From assembly GCF_014638355.1 (NCBI RefSeq), contig NZ_BMFK01000001.1, positions 759,160 to 823,159 on the forward strand: a stretch of DNA of 64,000 nt, given 5' to 3'. How positions within the stretch are numbered: the first letter of the stretch is position 1; each line of letters begins with the position of its first letter. This document shows, piece by piece, positions 8,757 through 17,920 of the stretch. This DNA is from Priestia taiwanensis. GTDB lineage: Bacteria > Bacillota > Bacilli > Bacillales > Bacillaceae_G. The position numbers were made by a program, and so were the translations under genes. The notes under the pieces were generated by a model, which worked only from the letters and a program-made list of their open reading frames with translations, did not search any database and was not told where the DNA came from.

Positions 8757-9738
8757 ATACTATAGTAAGCATAAAAATTATCAAACAAACTGCTAATACA
8801 TGCCACCACTTATACATCACTAAAATACCTATATATTCGCGTAAAAAAGCACTTGGTAAGTAGTACCTAGCTGTTTGAGAACCAACACCTTCGCATTTAA
8901 GTTCAGCCATACGTGCATATATACTTGCGCGAAAAACGTGATAATTATTAGTGACAAAAATACTTTTGTGTTCTTGTTTTACATTATCCATGATGCGTTT
9001 GGAGAACAGCATATTTTGAAATGTATTTGTTGATTTATCTTCCATTAATATATCTTGATCTTTCATACCTTTAGCGAGTAAGTATTGCTTCATTGCAAAT
9101 GCCTCGCTTACTAATTCATCAGGACCTTGTCCACCCGATACAATAATCTTCGGTTTTCTGTCATATTTTATGTATTCATTCATTCCCTTATCTAATCGAG
9201 AAGCTAATAGTGGCGGTACTTTGTCACCAATTAAACCTGATCCTAATATAAGGATAAAATCGGGGGTGTATTTTACTTTTTGAAAGTGATAGAAGATAGC
9301 ATAGAATAAGTAGCTAACGAAAATGAAAGAAAAGTATCCAGTAAGAAGTAGAAGCCCTATGTAATACATATGTGTACGTGGATTATACGTGCTTACAAAA
9401 AAATAAATACCCATTCCAATAATAGATAAAACAACAAGACCGACAGCAGCAGATAATAAATTTGCCAATCTTTTTCCTTCTTTTTGAAGCATAAGTTTTC
9501 CGTTAAACAAAAGATAAATACCAAATGAGATAACTCCTAAAGGAATGAGACCGAAGATAAGGAGTAATAATGTAATCCCAATAATGTTGCTGGAATTATT
9601 CGATCCGATGAAATAAATTATCCAAATGGCAATACATGCAATACTTGTTGTAAGCAAGTAGGAAAGACTTATCCGTCGTTTTTCTTTTAAGAATAAAAAT
9701 AAAAAAATAACTAGTAATATACATCCTATAACTAACAT
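8755..9738 (-). CDS. YdcF/SanA-like (DUF218) membrane protein
   Basis: 327 residues. About five hydrophobic segments fill residues 1-170 and one more closes the C-terminus. The DUF218 domain between them (about 175-300) has ILILGSG, the KIIVSGGQGPDE loop, the STNTFQNM motif (conserved as ST.(E/N)N) and FVTNNYHVFRA. Proteins of this type act in envelope biogenesis and drug tolerance; the biochemical reaction is not established. I chose the ATG at 9738 because AAAGGAG lies 6 nt upstream; the 52-residue N-terminal extension has no ribosome binding site. Confidence 0.82.
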   Translation of the reverse strand: MLVIGCILLVIFLFLFLKEKRRISLSYLLTTSIACIAIWIIYFIGSNNSSNIIGITLLLLIFGLIPLGVISFGIYLLFNGKLMLQKEGKRLANLLSAAVGLVVLSIIGMGIYFFVSTYNPRTHMYYIGLLLLTGYFSFIFVSYLFYAIFYHFQKVKYTPDFILILGSGLIGDKVPPLLASRLDKGMNEYIKYDRKPKIIVSGGQGPDELVSEAFAMKQYLLAKGMKDQDILMEDKSTNTFQNMLFSKRIMDNVKQEHKSIFVTNNYHVFRASIYARMAELKCEGVGSQTARYYLPSAFLREYIGILVMYKWWHVLAVCLIIFMLTIV

Positions 9739-9794
9739 GATGAGCTCCTTTTGATAATAGTCAATGCTCTTTAGTATATATCGAATAGGAATTT

Positions 9795-9838
9795 TTGTGA
9801 ACATATACACATAGATGACGGAATCTTGTGAACATATA
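9795..9838. repeat. Two direct copies of a 13-bp motif between divergent genes
   Basis: TTGTGAACATATA occurs at 9795-9807 and 9826-9838, 31 bp apart, which is about three helical turns. A third partial copy (TTGTGAA) is near 9933. They lie in the 254-bp region between the ydcF-like gene and the RND exporter gene, where a shared regulator could bind. Confidence 0.4.
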
Positions 9839-9992
9839 TTACCCAATCGAGATATAGAGCTATGCAAAATACTTTTTCGACAATAATTATGCAATTTGTC
9901 GCAAAACGTCTAACACTAACAAAGGATGTCTTGTGAATTGTTTGATAAACTTTAGAAGTCGGGGTAGGGGAAAATTTTGGGGGTGAATTCAT

Positions 9993-12900
9993 TTGTTTTT
10001 TGCACGATTTAGTTTAAAGAATGTAGCTGCTGTATTTGTAGTGTCCTTTTTATTAATACTTGGTGGGTTATACAGCTTTCGTACATTAAAAATTGATATG
10101 ATGCCAAATATTGAAATCCCACAAATAGTTGTTCAAGTTGTTTATCCGGGAGCTTCTCCTGGTGATGTTGACGAACAGATTATGAAGAAGACAGATAAAC
10201 GACTAATGGGGATTGAAGGAATTAAAAATGTGAACGGGACAGCAATGAATAATATTGCGGTGTACCAATTAGATTTTGAGTATGGAACTGATATGGAGAA
10301 AGCCATCTCTTCTATTAATACTGTCTTAAGTGAAGTGGAATATCCAGATGGTATTCAGAAAAAAGTAGAACGTATATCGATGGATAGAATTCCAATTTAC
10401 TTTGTTTCTATTTACGGTGATGAAGAAACAAATAAGATGGTGAATGACAAGATTATTCCGGCATTAGAGAAGTTAGATGGTGTTGGAGATATCATGCTGG
10501 AAGGACAAAAAGATCGAGTTGTCATGATTGAAATCGATCAACAAAAAGCATTGGCGAATGGTCTAATGTTACAAACAGTAAAAAAATCAATTGAAGATAG
10601 CAACTTTGCTTTCCCGGCAGGAACAATTACTTCAGAAGATAATGTGATTCCAATTCAAATTAAAAAAGAGTTAACGACAACAGAAGCATTAAAAAGCATT
10701 CAACTCCAAGGGATAAACGGAGTTATTCCATTATCAGATGTAGCTAGTATTACAGCGGAAGAACAATATAATTCCATTAGCCGATATGGTGACAAAGAAG
10801 CAATGATGATTACACTTATGAAGAAACCAGGAGCTAACACGGTAGAAACGGTAAAAGAAATTCAACGTGTAATTGATTTATTTGATGATGATATGGAATA
10901 TACAATTGGATATTCTCAAGGGGACGAAATCCAAAAGAGTGTCGATACATTAGTGAAAGAAGGAATATACGGAGCAATATTTGCTTCTTTGTCGGTGTTA
11001 CTCTTCTTGCGTAATATTCGAGCAACGTTCATTGCAATTATCTCCATTCCACTTTCATTACTCATTACAAGTATTTTCTTAAAGCAACTTGATATTTCAT
11101 TAAATATGATGAGTCTAGGTGGAATGGCAGTTGCAATCGGTAGGGTTGTAGATGATAGCATTGTTGTCATTGAGAACATTTTTAGACGTATTCGAAAAGA
11201 ATCTAAACATGTTTCGGATGAGCTAATTATAAGTAGTACCGGGGAAATTTTAAAAGCAATTGTAAGTTCAACTGTCGTAACGGCAATCGTGTTCTTGCCA
11301 ATGGGATTCGTGACAGGGATGACAGGTGAAATCTTCTACCCGTTCGCAATTACAGTTGTAGTTGCACTCTTCGCGTCTCTATTAGTGTCTGTTACACTCG
11401 TGCCAATATTATCGAAGTTCAGTTTCAAGAAAGTTAAGCGTGAAGAGAAAGAAGGGAAATTACAGACGTTGTACGAGAAGTTATTACGTTTCTCTTTACA
11501 GAAAAAATGGATTGTATTAGTTGTTTCATTTGTATTACTTGGTACATCTTTCTTCTTCGTTTCAAGAATTGGATTTGTTATGATGCCAAATGAAAAACAA
11601 AAAATATTGTATATTGGAATGGAACTACCACCCTCTACAAGTTTAGAAAAAGCGAATGAAACATCACAACGTGTGGAGAAAATGATTTTAGATCGAGAAT
11701 ACACAGATGGAACGTTCTCGACTGTTGGCGGGATAGATGTTCAAACAGGTGTTGCGAAAACAAATATGATGACGTACTACATTAATTTGAAGACGGATGC
11801 AGATATTGAAGTAGAAACAAAAGAACTAAAAGAAGATATTCCAACATTATTAAAAGATGATTTTAGTGATATTAAGTTAACAGCAGTGGAAATGGGAAGT
11901 GGTCAATTAGCTAGTACACTCGTTACAATTGATCTCTTTGATACGAATTTAGAGCGATTACAGGAGAATGCAGCTAAAGTAGAAGAATACATGGCAAAAC
12001 AGTCTAATGTAAAAGAAGTTAAAAATAACTTTAAGCAAAAACAAGCACAGTGGTCAGTCGTTATTGATGATAAAAAAGCAACAAGTGCTGGGATTACAAA
12101 TGAGATGGTGCTAGGACTTGTAGCAGAGAGAACAACTCCTATTTCTGTTTCTGTACCGAATCTAGATAAAGCAGAACGAAAGATATTACTCTCTTACGCG
12201 CAGAAAGCAACAACGAAGCAGGATATCGAGAAAATTTTACTTCCGACAAAGTCGGGTGTTATTCCGTTAAGTGAAGTAGCATCGGTGAAGGAAGAGTCGG
12301 TGTTCAATAGTATTCAAAAGAAAGATGGGAAAATCTTCGCACGTATTACAGCAGACTTAAATTCAACGAACATTGCGCAGGATACTCTAACATTAACGGA
12401 TGGGGTTAAAAAGGATGTTATACTTGATTCAGAAGTAGATGTAACATTTGGAGGAAGTGATGAAGAAACGAAAGAAGCTTTTGAACAATTAGGAGTTGCG
12501 ATGGTTGTCGCAATTGGATTAGTATTTGTTGTCATGTTACTTACTTTTAAGAAGTTGCGCATTCCATTTATTATTTTGACGTCGCTTCTATTCATCCCAA
12601 TTGGTTCGTTCAGCGCATTATACATTACGAAGGAACCATTGTCGCTTAGCTCGATGATTGGACTCCTTATGTTAATTGGAATTGTAACAACAAATGCGAT
12701 TGTACTTGTGGATCGTATTGGACAAAATCGAGATGAGAAGAAACTATCAATTCGTGCGGCAATTATTGAAGCAGGTAAAACACGTTTGAACCCAATTTTA
12801 ATGACAGCACTCGCAACAATCGCAGCGTTACTACCACTTGCATTATCAACAAGTCAAGGAACATTAATTTCAAAAGGATTAGCCATTGTCGTAATTGGTG

Positions 12901-13019
12901 GCTTAACAACATCTACGCTATTAACGTTGCTTATTGTACCAGTGATGTATGAACTGTTCCATTTTAGAATGATAAAGAAAGAACGTGCAAAATCAGAAAA
13001 AATAACACCAAATATGTAA
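9993..13019 (+). CDS. RND-family efflux protein, AcrB/SwrC type
   Basis: 1008 residues, close to the usual RND length. It has an N-terminal membrane helix (VAAVFVVSFLLILGGLYSF), two large extracytoplasmic loops and two blocks of five to six helices (about 330-500 and 830-995). The TM4 motif has the paired aspartates of proton translocation (GRVVDDSIVVIEN). In Gram-positives such proteins (B. subtilis SwrC/YerP) work without an outer-membrane channel and export surfactin-like lipopeptides, bile salts or other amphiphiles. The start is TTG with GGGGGTGA 7 nt upstream. No membrane-fusion partner is next to it. Confidence 0.92.
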   Translation: MFFARFSLKNVAAVFVVSFLLILGGLYSFRTLKIDMMPNIEIPQIVVQVVYPGASPGDVDEQIMKKTDKRLMGIEGIKNVNGTAMNNIAVYQLDFEYGTDMEKAISSINTVLSEVEYPDGIQKKVERISMDRIPIYFVSIYGDEETNKMVNDKIIPALEKLDGVGDIMLEGQKDRVVMIEIDQQKALANGLMLQTVKKSIEDSNFAFPAGTITSEDNVIPIQIKKELTTTEALKSIQLQGINGVIPLSDVASITAEEQYNSISRYGDKEAMMITLMKKPGANTVETVKEIQRVIDLFDDDMEYTIGYSQGDEIQKSVDTLVKEGIYGAIFASLSVLLFLRNIRATFIAIISIPLSLLITSIFLKQLDISLNMMSLGGMAVAIGRVVDDSIVVIENIFRRIRKESKHVSDELIISSTGEILKAIVSSTVVTAIVFLPMGFVTGMTGEIFYPFAITVVVALFASLLVSVTLVPILSKFSFKKVKREEKEGKLQTLYEKLLRFSLQKKWIVLVVSFVLLGTSFFFVSRIGFVMMPNEKQKILYIGMELPPSTSLEKANETSQRVEKMILDREYTDGTFSTVGGIDVQTGVAKTNMMTYYINLKTDADIEVETKELKEDIPTLLKDDFSDIKLTAVEMGSGQLASTLVTIDLFDTNLERLQENAAKVEEYMAKQSNVKEVKNNFKQKQAQWSVVIDDKKATSAGITNEMVLGLVAERTTPISVSVPNLDKAERKILLSYAQKATTKQDIEKILLPTKSGVIPLSEVASVKEESVFNSIQKKDGKIFARITADLNSTNIAQDTLTLTDGVKKDVILDSEVDVTFGGSDEETKEAFEQLGVAMVVAIGLVFVVMLLTFKKLRIPFIILTSLLFIPIGSFSALYITKEPLSLSSMIGLLMLIGIVTTNAIVLVDRIGQNRDEKKLSIRAAIIEAGKTRLNPILMTALATIAALLPLALSTSQGTLISKGLAIVVIGGLTTSTLLTLLIVPVMYELFHFRMIKKERAKSEKITPNM

Positions 13020-13035
13020 AAAAGACAGAAAAATT

Positions 13036-13065
13036 TTGCAATTAATATTCGAAATGGTATATACT
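13036..13065 (+). promoter_or_regulatory. Candidate sigma-A promoter of the ABC-F leader
   Basis: TTGCAA (13036-13041), 18-bp spacer, TATACT (13060-13065). It lies about 40 bp upstream of the leader ORF. Confidence 0.55.
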
Positions 13066-13106
13066 GTTAGTATTAAACATTCCGTATGAAAGAGGTGAGT
13101 AAAGAG

Positions 13107-13238
13107 ATGAATTATTCAGTTACGTTGCGCGCGTCATTTTTAGAATATGTATCTATTTGTCGTGCGATTTTTCATGGATTTGCTGTTAACGGGATACGTA
13201 TGCCCTTTTTTAGCAAATGCATAGTAGTGACTGAATAA
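13107..13238 (+). CDS. Leader ORF upstream of the ABC-F gene
   Basis: A 43-codon ORF with its own ribosome binding site (AAAGAGGTGAG, ~8 nt spacing) and promoter. It begins MNYSVTLRASFLEYV and ends MPFFSKCIVVTE. It has no domain. Its stop codon lies immediately before a terminator and within the left arm of a possible antiterminator, so it is probably a regulatory leader peptide translated to sense ribosome-targeting drugs, as known for other ABC-F resistance genes. It could instead be an unrelated small protein. Confidence 0.6.
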   Translation: MNYSVTLRASFLEYVSICRAIFHGFAVNGIRMPFFSKCIVVTE

Positions 13239-13300
13239 AAGAGAACTCTTTACCCATTGATTTTTCGAGAAAGGGAGAGCTCTTGTAGCTCTCTTTTTTT
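13237..13300 (+). promoter_or_regulatory. Terminator/antiterminator attenuator 1
   Basis: Terminator: GAGAGCT (13275-13281), 5-nt loop, AGCTCTC (13287-13293), then seven T. A competing helix is possible between AAAAGAGAACT (13237-13247) and AGCTCTCTTTT (13287-13297), ten pairs with one mismatch. The left arm of that helix begins in the leader stop codon, so ribosome position on the leader would decide between the two folds. Confidence 0.65.
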
Positions 13301-13316
13301 CGTCCTATTACACATC

Positions 13317-13355
13317 AAAACCATGGGCAAGGTGTATTCTTGCGCATGGTTTTTT
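13317..13355 (+). terminator. Second tandem terminator in the ABC-F leader
   Basis: CCATGGGCAAG pairs with CTTGCGCATGG (one mismatch) around 7 nt, followed by TTTTTT. It ends just before the ABC-F ribosome binding site (GAGAGGAG, 13361-13368). Confidence 0.7.
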
Positions 13356-13376
13356 ATATTGAGAGGAGTACGGAAA

Positions 13377-15248
13377 ATGATTATTTGTGCATTAGATCGA
13401 GTAAGTAAAGTATTTGGAGGAACTACAATTTTTGAAAATATTTCCTTAGAAATAAATGAAGGACAACGAATTGGCTTAGTTGGTCGTAATGGAACTGGAA
13501 AAACAACGATATTTAAATTAATAACAAAAATAGAGCATGTAGATAAAGGAAACGTCCATGTGAAAAAAGGACTTAAAATAGGATATTTAGCGCAAGTACC
13601 TACATTTGTAGAGGAATATACCGTGTTAGATGTACTTTATACCGCATTTTCATATGTACGAGAGCTAGAGAAGAAATTACGAGTATTGGAAGAAAACATG
13701 GCAATAACAGAAGAGGAACAAAAACTTCAAAAACTTATAGAAGAGTATGGTTCCATTCAAGAGCAATTTGCTTTTGCTGGTGGATACGAAATGGAATCTG
13801 ATATTCAGCGAATTGTAAATGGTTTGAATATTACTCCGTTGTTACATCAATCGTTTAGGAACTTAAGTGGTGGTGAGCAAACAAAAGTTGGTCTAGCACT
13901 AATTTTATTACAGAAGCCAGATTTATTACTATTAGATGAACCAACAAATCATTTAGATATTCACGCAGTAGAATGGTTAGAGCAATTTTTACAGGAGTAT
14001 AAAGGAAGTATCATTGTTGTTTCACATGATAGATATTTCTTAGATGAAGTAGTAACGAAAATTATTGATGTTGAAGATGGAGAGTTACACACATACAATA
14101 CAAACTACAGCGCGTTTGTTAAAGAAAAGGAAGAACGACTTCTTCAAGAATTTCATATGTACCAGGAACAACAGAAGAAAATAAAGAAAATGAAAGAAGC
14201 GATTAAGCGTTTGAAGGAATGGGCAAATCAAGCAACACCACCAAATGCAGATTTACATCGCCGAGCGAAGAGTATGCAAAAGGCATTGGACCGAATGGAG
14301 AAGATGAAGCGTCCGATGTTAGAGCGTAATAAGATTGGTTTAGAATTTGAGATGAAAGATAGAAGTGGCAAAGATGTATGTACGTTCATTGATGTTTCGA
14401 AAGCATTCGGTGATAAGCAGTTGTTTACAGATGTTAATATGACAATCCAGTATCAAGAGCGTATCGCTTTTGTCGGACAAAATGGAACAGGGAAAAGTAC
14501 ATTACTTAAAATGATTTTACAAGAGATTGAATCAGATAGTGGAAACGTAACGATTGGTAGTAATGTTCAAATTGGCTATTTATCTCAACATGTGTTTACG
14601 ACAAATATGAACGGGACTGTAATAGAAGCATTTCGTGACCAAGTTGCAGTACCAGAAGGCGAAGCACGTCACATACTAGCGAAGTTCTTATTCTACGGGC
14701 CTGATGTGTTTAAGAAAATAGTATCACTTAGCGGTGGAGAGAAAATGAGGTTGCGATTAGCTCAGCTTATGTACCAGAATATCAACTTTTTAATTTTAGA
14801 TGAACCCACGAATCATCTTGATATTGATTCAAGAGAAGTATTAGAAGAAGCACTTGAAGACTTCCAAGGGACAATCTTGGCTGTATCACATGATCGTTAC
14901 TTGTTAAACAAACTATTCCCGAAGACAGCTTGGTTAGTAAATCAACAGATATATACGTTTGAAGGAAACTACAGTTGGGCCAAAGAAAAGCTATATGTTC
15001 CACAAATAGAACAAGAAAAGAAAGTCATAGAGAAGCAAAAAGTGAAAAAAGTTGTTGAGAATCCACCTGATATAATTGCAAATCTTGAATCGGAATTAGA
15101 ACAAATTGAAGAAGCTTTATTCCAATTAGAACAACAAATGCTTCAAATAGAAGAAGTAGACGTACTACAAGAAATGAATGTAAAGAAGTTGGAAAAAGAA
15201 CGAAGAAGAGAAGAACTGTATTCGAAATTGGATGAATTAACAGCTTAA
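13377..15248 (+). CDS. ABC-F family ATPase (ribosome-associated)
   Basis: 623 residues with two ATP-binding domains and no membrane segments. Walker A motifs are GRNGTGKTT and GQNGTGKST; signatures are LSGGEQ and LSGGEK; Walker B is LLLLDEPTNHLD and FLILDEPTNHLD. The interdomain linker (about 245-330) is charged and helical, and a C-terminal coiled coil rich in E/Q/L (about 555-620) follows. ABC-F proteins bind the ribosomal E site and either rescue stalled ribosomes (YdiF/YfmR class) or displace antibiotics (VmlR/Lsa/Msr class). The tandem attenuators upstream favour a drug-inducible resistance role, but the protein itself looks YdiF-like in length. ATG 13377 has GAGGAG 8 nt upstream; the 40-residue in-frame extension upstream crosses both terminators and is not expected to be translated. 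Confidence 0.88.
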   Translation: MIICALDRVSKVFGGTTIFENISLEINEGQRIGLVGRNGTGKTTIFKLITKIEHVDKGNVHVKKGLKIGYLAQVPTFVEEYTVLDVLYTAFSYVRELEKKLRVLEENMAITEEEQKLQKLIEEYGSIQEQFAFAGGYEMESDIQRIVNGLNITPLLHQSFRNLSGGEQTKVGLALILLQKPDLLLLDEPTNHLDIHAVEWLEQFLQEYKGSIIVVSHDRYFLDEVVTKIIDVEDGELHTYNTNYSAFVKEKEERLLQEFHMYQEQQKKIKKMKEAIKRLKEWANQATPPNADLHRRAKSMQKALDRMEKMKRPMLERNKIGLEFEMKDRSGKDVCTFIDVSKAFGDKQLFTDVNMTIQYQERIAFVGQNGTGKSTLLKMILQEIESDSGNVTIGSNVQIGYLSQHVFTTNMNGTVIEAFRDQVAVPEGEARHILAKFLFYGPDVFKKIVSLSGGEKMRLRLAQLMYQNINFLILDEPTNHLDIDSREVLEEALEDFQGTILAVSHDRYLLNKLFPKTAWLVNQQIYTFEGNYSWAKEKLYVPQIEQEKKVIEKQKVKKVVENPPDIIANLESELEQIEEALFQLEQQMLQIEEVDVLQEMNVKKLEKERRREELYSKLDELTA

Positions 15249-15257
15249 CTATTAAAG

Positions 15258-15296
15258 GTATTACGTAAAAAAAGATATCTGTTTTTTACGCAATAC
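15258..15296 (+). terminator. Hairpin after the ABC-F gene
   Basis: GTATTACGTAAAAAA pairs with TTTTTTACGCAATAC with one mismatch; the T run is inside the 3' arm. It is a plausible terminator of the ABC-F transcript. Confidence 0.5.
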
Positions 15297-15300
15297 TAAA

Positions 15301-15402
15301 GGGAGAAGAGGTTACCTTTTGGGTGTAAGGTACACCATCACACTGAATATGAGGTGATATAGAGTTAGAGAGAGTTCCAATACGGAGCTCTCTCTTTGTA
15401 TG
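15301..15402 (+). ncRNA. Structured intergenic RNA candidate or leader
   Basis: Three consecutive hairpins lie between the ABC-F gene and the methyltransferase gene: GGTGTA-AGG-TACACC, ATCAC/GTGAT, and a 12-bp stem AGAGAGAGTTCC / GGAGCTCTCTCT (15367-15378 and 1584-type partner at 15384-15395) followed by TTTGT. The last looks like a terminator. Together they could be a small RNA or an attenuating leader of the methyltransferase gene. It does not match a riboswitch I know. Confidence 0.3.
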
Positions 15403-15492
15403 AAAAAAGATTTCGAGTTAAAAAATGTAAAATTAAGTATTTTGCGGTAAGATAATAAGTATCTCATAGTTTCATAATTCGGAGGAATATCA

Positions 15493-16179
15493 ATGTCTAA
15501 TAAAAACTGGAACGACAAAACCGTTCATACATATGAACAAGAAATTGGGAAGAAAATACCAGGCTATCACGTGCTCTTTGATTTATTAGGTAACATGTAT
15601 TCAACGATAAAGAAGCAGTCGCCCGAACTATTAATTATCGGTGCTGGGGGTGGACAAGATATTATTACACTCAGTAAAAAAGATAGAGAGATTCGTTTCA
15701 CTGGTGTGGATCCGTCCCTTGATATGCTGAGATTGGCAGAATTTCGTCTTCAACAGGAGCAAATCGAAAATGAAATAGAACTTATCCATGGAACAATTGC
15801 TGCTCTTTCACCGGCGAAACAATTTGACGGAGCAATATGCATGTTAGTATTACATTTTATTCAAAGTATTGATAATAAGAAGGAACTATTACAGCGTATA
15901 TATGGACAGTTGAAACCAGGGTCCACGTTCTTTCTATCTACTATTTATAGACTTGAAGATACAGCGGAAATGGCTATCTTTATGCAGGGATGGAAGGATT
16001 ATATGTTGCAGCATGGAATTTCACTTGAACAGTGGAATCGTTTTGAAAAAGCAATCGGGACAGAATTCCATTTAATAACAGAGCAAGAACTACTAGAATT
16101 GTTTGAGACATGTGGATTTAAAGAAGTAAGGAGTTTTTTTAGTAACTTGTTAGTAAAGGGATATATGATGAAGAAATAA
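15493..16179 (+). CDS. Class I SAM-dependent methyltransferase
   Basis: 228 residues. Motif I is LLIIGAGGGQDI (about residues 45-57), the acidic end of strand 2 is FTGVDPS, and a post-motif region reads FDGAICMLVLHFIQ. These define a Rossmann methyltransferase that uses S-adenosylmethionine. Length and hydrophilic profile suggest a soluble small-molecule methyltransferase; the acceptor is unknown. CGGAGGAA lies 7 nt before the ATG. The acetyltransferase gene follows after 17 bp, so the two are probably one operon. Confidence 0.85.
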   Translation: MSNKNWNDKTVHTYEQEIGKKIPGYHVLFDLLGNMYSTIKKQSPELLIIGAGGGQDIITLSKKDREIRFTGVDPSLDMLRLAEFRLQQEQIENEIELIHGTIAALSPAKQFDGAICMLVLHFIQSIDNKKELLQRIYGQLKPGSTFFLSTIYRLEDTAEMAIFMQGWKDYMLQHGISLEQWNRFEKAIGTEFHLITEQELLELFETCGFKEVRSFFSNLLVKGYMMKK

Positions 16180-16196
16180 GGAAGGGACTAAAGGGA

Positions 16197-16667
16197 ATGG
16201 CTAACTTTATCGTTAAAAAGGCGACAAAAGTGCACATAGAAAAGGTTATTAACTTACGAATTTCATTGCTAAAAGAAGTGCGAGCTATCACATGTCTAGA
16301 GGATGAAGAAATGCTTATTACAGCAACACGCGAATACATAGAAGATGCTTTTCATAACGATACATTTATCTCCTATATTGCAATAGCAGGTGAAGAAATA
16401 GTAGGTGCGAGTGGAATTGTATTGTTTAAGCGACCACCGTATCCAGGGAATTTGAAAGGATTAGAAGCATATATTTTAAATATATATACATCTCCGTTAT
16501 ACCGCCAGCAAGGAATCGCGAATGAATTATTGCAACAATGTATGAGTGAGTGTAAACAACGAGATGTGAAAAGAATATGGCTTCACGCAACGGAAGAGGG
16601 TAGCCCAATTTATGCAAAGGTAGGATTTAAAAAGAAAGGTAACGAGATGGAGTATTTCTTTTCTTAA
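16197..16667 (+). CDS. GNAT family N-acetyltransferase
   Basis: 156 residues. The acetyl-CoA loop is visible as YTSPLYRQQGIANELLQQC (motif A, R/QxxGxA), and motif B region as WLHATEEGSPIYAKVGFKKKG. The first 40 residues form the usual beta1-alpha1 half. Such enzymes transfer acetyl from acetyl-CoA to an amine; the substrate is not evident. Ribosome binding site AAGGGA. It is downstream of a methyltransferase gene in the same orientation. Confidence 0.85.
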   Translation: MANFIVKKATKVHIEKVINLRISLLKEVRAITCLEDEEMLITATREYIEDAFHNDTFISYIAIAGEEIVGASGIVLFKRPPYPGNLKGLEAYILNIYTSPLYRQQGIANELLQQCMSECKQRDVKRIWLHATEEGSPIYAKVGFKKKGNEMEYFFS

Positions 16668-16772
16668 ATTGAAAAATAGTTAACTTTACTAACTAATAGG
16701 GTTTTCCAATTTCTATTTTGTCTATATAATAGAAAGGCGTGATTAGCTTAAATGAATAGAGGTGGAAGTACG

Positions 16773-17639
16773 ATGAAAGTAAAAATTATTACAGATAGCG
16801 CAGCAGATTTACCAAAAGAACTTATCCAACAATATGATATAGATATTATTCCTATACGTGTATATGATGAGAATGAAATGGAGTATGAAGATGGTGTTTC
16901 TTTACAACCGAAAGAGTTATTTGATGAGATGCGTGCAGGAAAAGCATATAAAACATCTCTACCTTCTTATCAAGCAGTATACGAAACATTTGTAAATAAT
17001 GCGAAAACAAATACTCCTTGCATCTATGTAGCATTCTCCTCAGAATTATCTGGTACATATCAATCATCCTTACTAATCAAAGACGAAGTAAAAGACAAAT
17101 ATCCAGACTTTGATATTGAGATTATTGATGCGAAGTGTGCATCCTTAGGTCAAGGTCTTGTTGTGTTGAAAGCTGCAGAACGCGCGGCAGAAGGTACTAC
17201 GAAAGAAGAATTAACAGCATATGTTCGTTCCTTAGCAAATCATATGGAACATATTTTTACAGTAGATGACCTTCAGTATTTAGTACGTGGGGGACGTGTT
17301 AGTAAAGTAGCTGGTTTTATTGGTGGCTTACTAAATATTAAACCAATTCTTCATGTTGAAGAAGGGAAGTTAGTACCTATTGAGAAAATTCGTGGCTCAA
17401 AGAAAGTATTGAAACGAATGCTTGAATTGATAGCAGAACGTGGAGAAAATCTACAAGATCAAACAATTGGTATTACTCATGGTGACGATGAGGAAGCAGC
17501 TTTAGCATTAAAAGCATTACTAGAAGAGCGCTTCGGTTGTCAATCGTTTATTATTCATTCAATCGGTGCTGCAATTGGGGCACATGCGGGACCAGGAACA
17601 TTGACGGTATTCTTCCTGAATAAGACGGGAATCGAGTAA
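16773..17639 (+). CDS. DegV family fatty-acid-binding protein
   Basis: 288 residues of DegV fold. The N-terminal domain opens MKVKIITDSAADLP and has SLPSYQAVYETF plus the ligand-contacting FSSELSGTYQS. The C-terminal domain has YLVRGGRVSKVAGFIGGLLNIKP and ends SIGAAIGAHAGPGTLTVFF. These proteins bind a fatty acid; in Firmicutes the FakB relatives present it to the kinase FakA. No fakA is next to it here, and whether this one works with FakA is inferred. ATG 16773 is preferred to ATG 16752 because AGAGGTGG stands before it. Confidence 0.9.
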   Translation: MKVKIITDSAADLPKELIQQYDIDIIPIRVYDENEMEYEDGVSLQPKELFDEMRAGKAYKTSLPSYQAVYETFVNNAKTNTPCIYVAFSSELSGTYQSSLLIKDEVKDKYPDFDIEIIDAKCASLGQGLVVLKAAERAAEGTTKEELTAYVRSLANHMEHIFTVDDLQYLVRGGRVSKVAGFIGGLLNIKPILHVEEGKLVPIEKIRGSKKVLKRMLELIAERGENLQDQTIGITHGDDEEAALALKALLEERFGCQSFIIHSIGAAIGAHAGPGTLTVFFLNKTGIE

Positions 17640-17672
17640 GAATTATAGCAGATGTAGATTTGAAATGAAATT

Positions 17673-17736
17673 GCACGCTTATAAAAAGTTGCGTGCTTTT
17701 CCCCCTTTAGATATGATTATCTAAAGGGGTCTTTTT
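17673..17736 (+). terminator. Two tandem terminators after degV
   Basis: First: GCACGC / GCGTGC followed by TTTT. Second: CCCCTTTAGAT / ATCTAAAGGGG around 6 nt, followed by TCTTTTT. The second is a strong stem of eleven pairs. The rest of the gap to 17920 shows nothing I can name. Confidence 0.85.
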
Positions 17737-17920
17737 ATGTCAAAAGGACATCTGATATTAAAGAGGATTGACCGGTATTGAAGTAGATTATAAGCCGTTC
17801 TTAAAGATTTAAGATGTGTATTCAAAGGGACATTCAACTCGTTTAAAAGGAATAAATAGAATTTTCATTGACTCATAATTTTGGTGATGCGAGTGAACGA
17901 ATGATGAGAGGGATATGGAG

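Noticed and set aside
13257..13376. In-frame 40-residue N-terminal extension of the ABC-F protein
   Set aside because: It runs through both terminator hairpins and has no ribosome binding site; the ABC-F family begins at the ATG 13377 region.
17737..17920. Possible decayed gene after degV
   Set aside because: Short open stretches exist, but none gives a recognisable protein.
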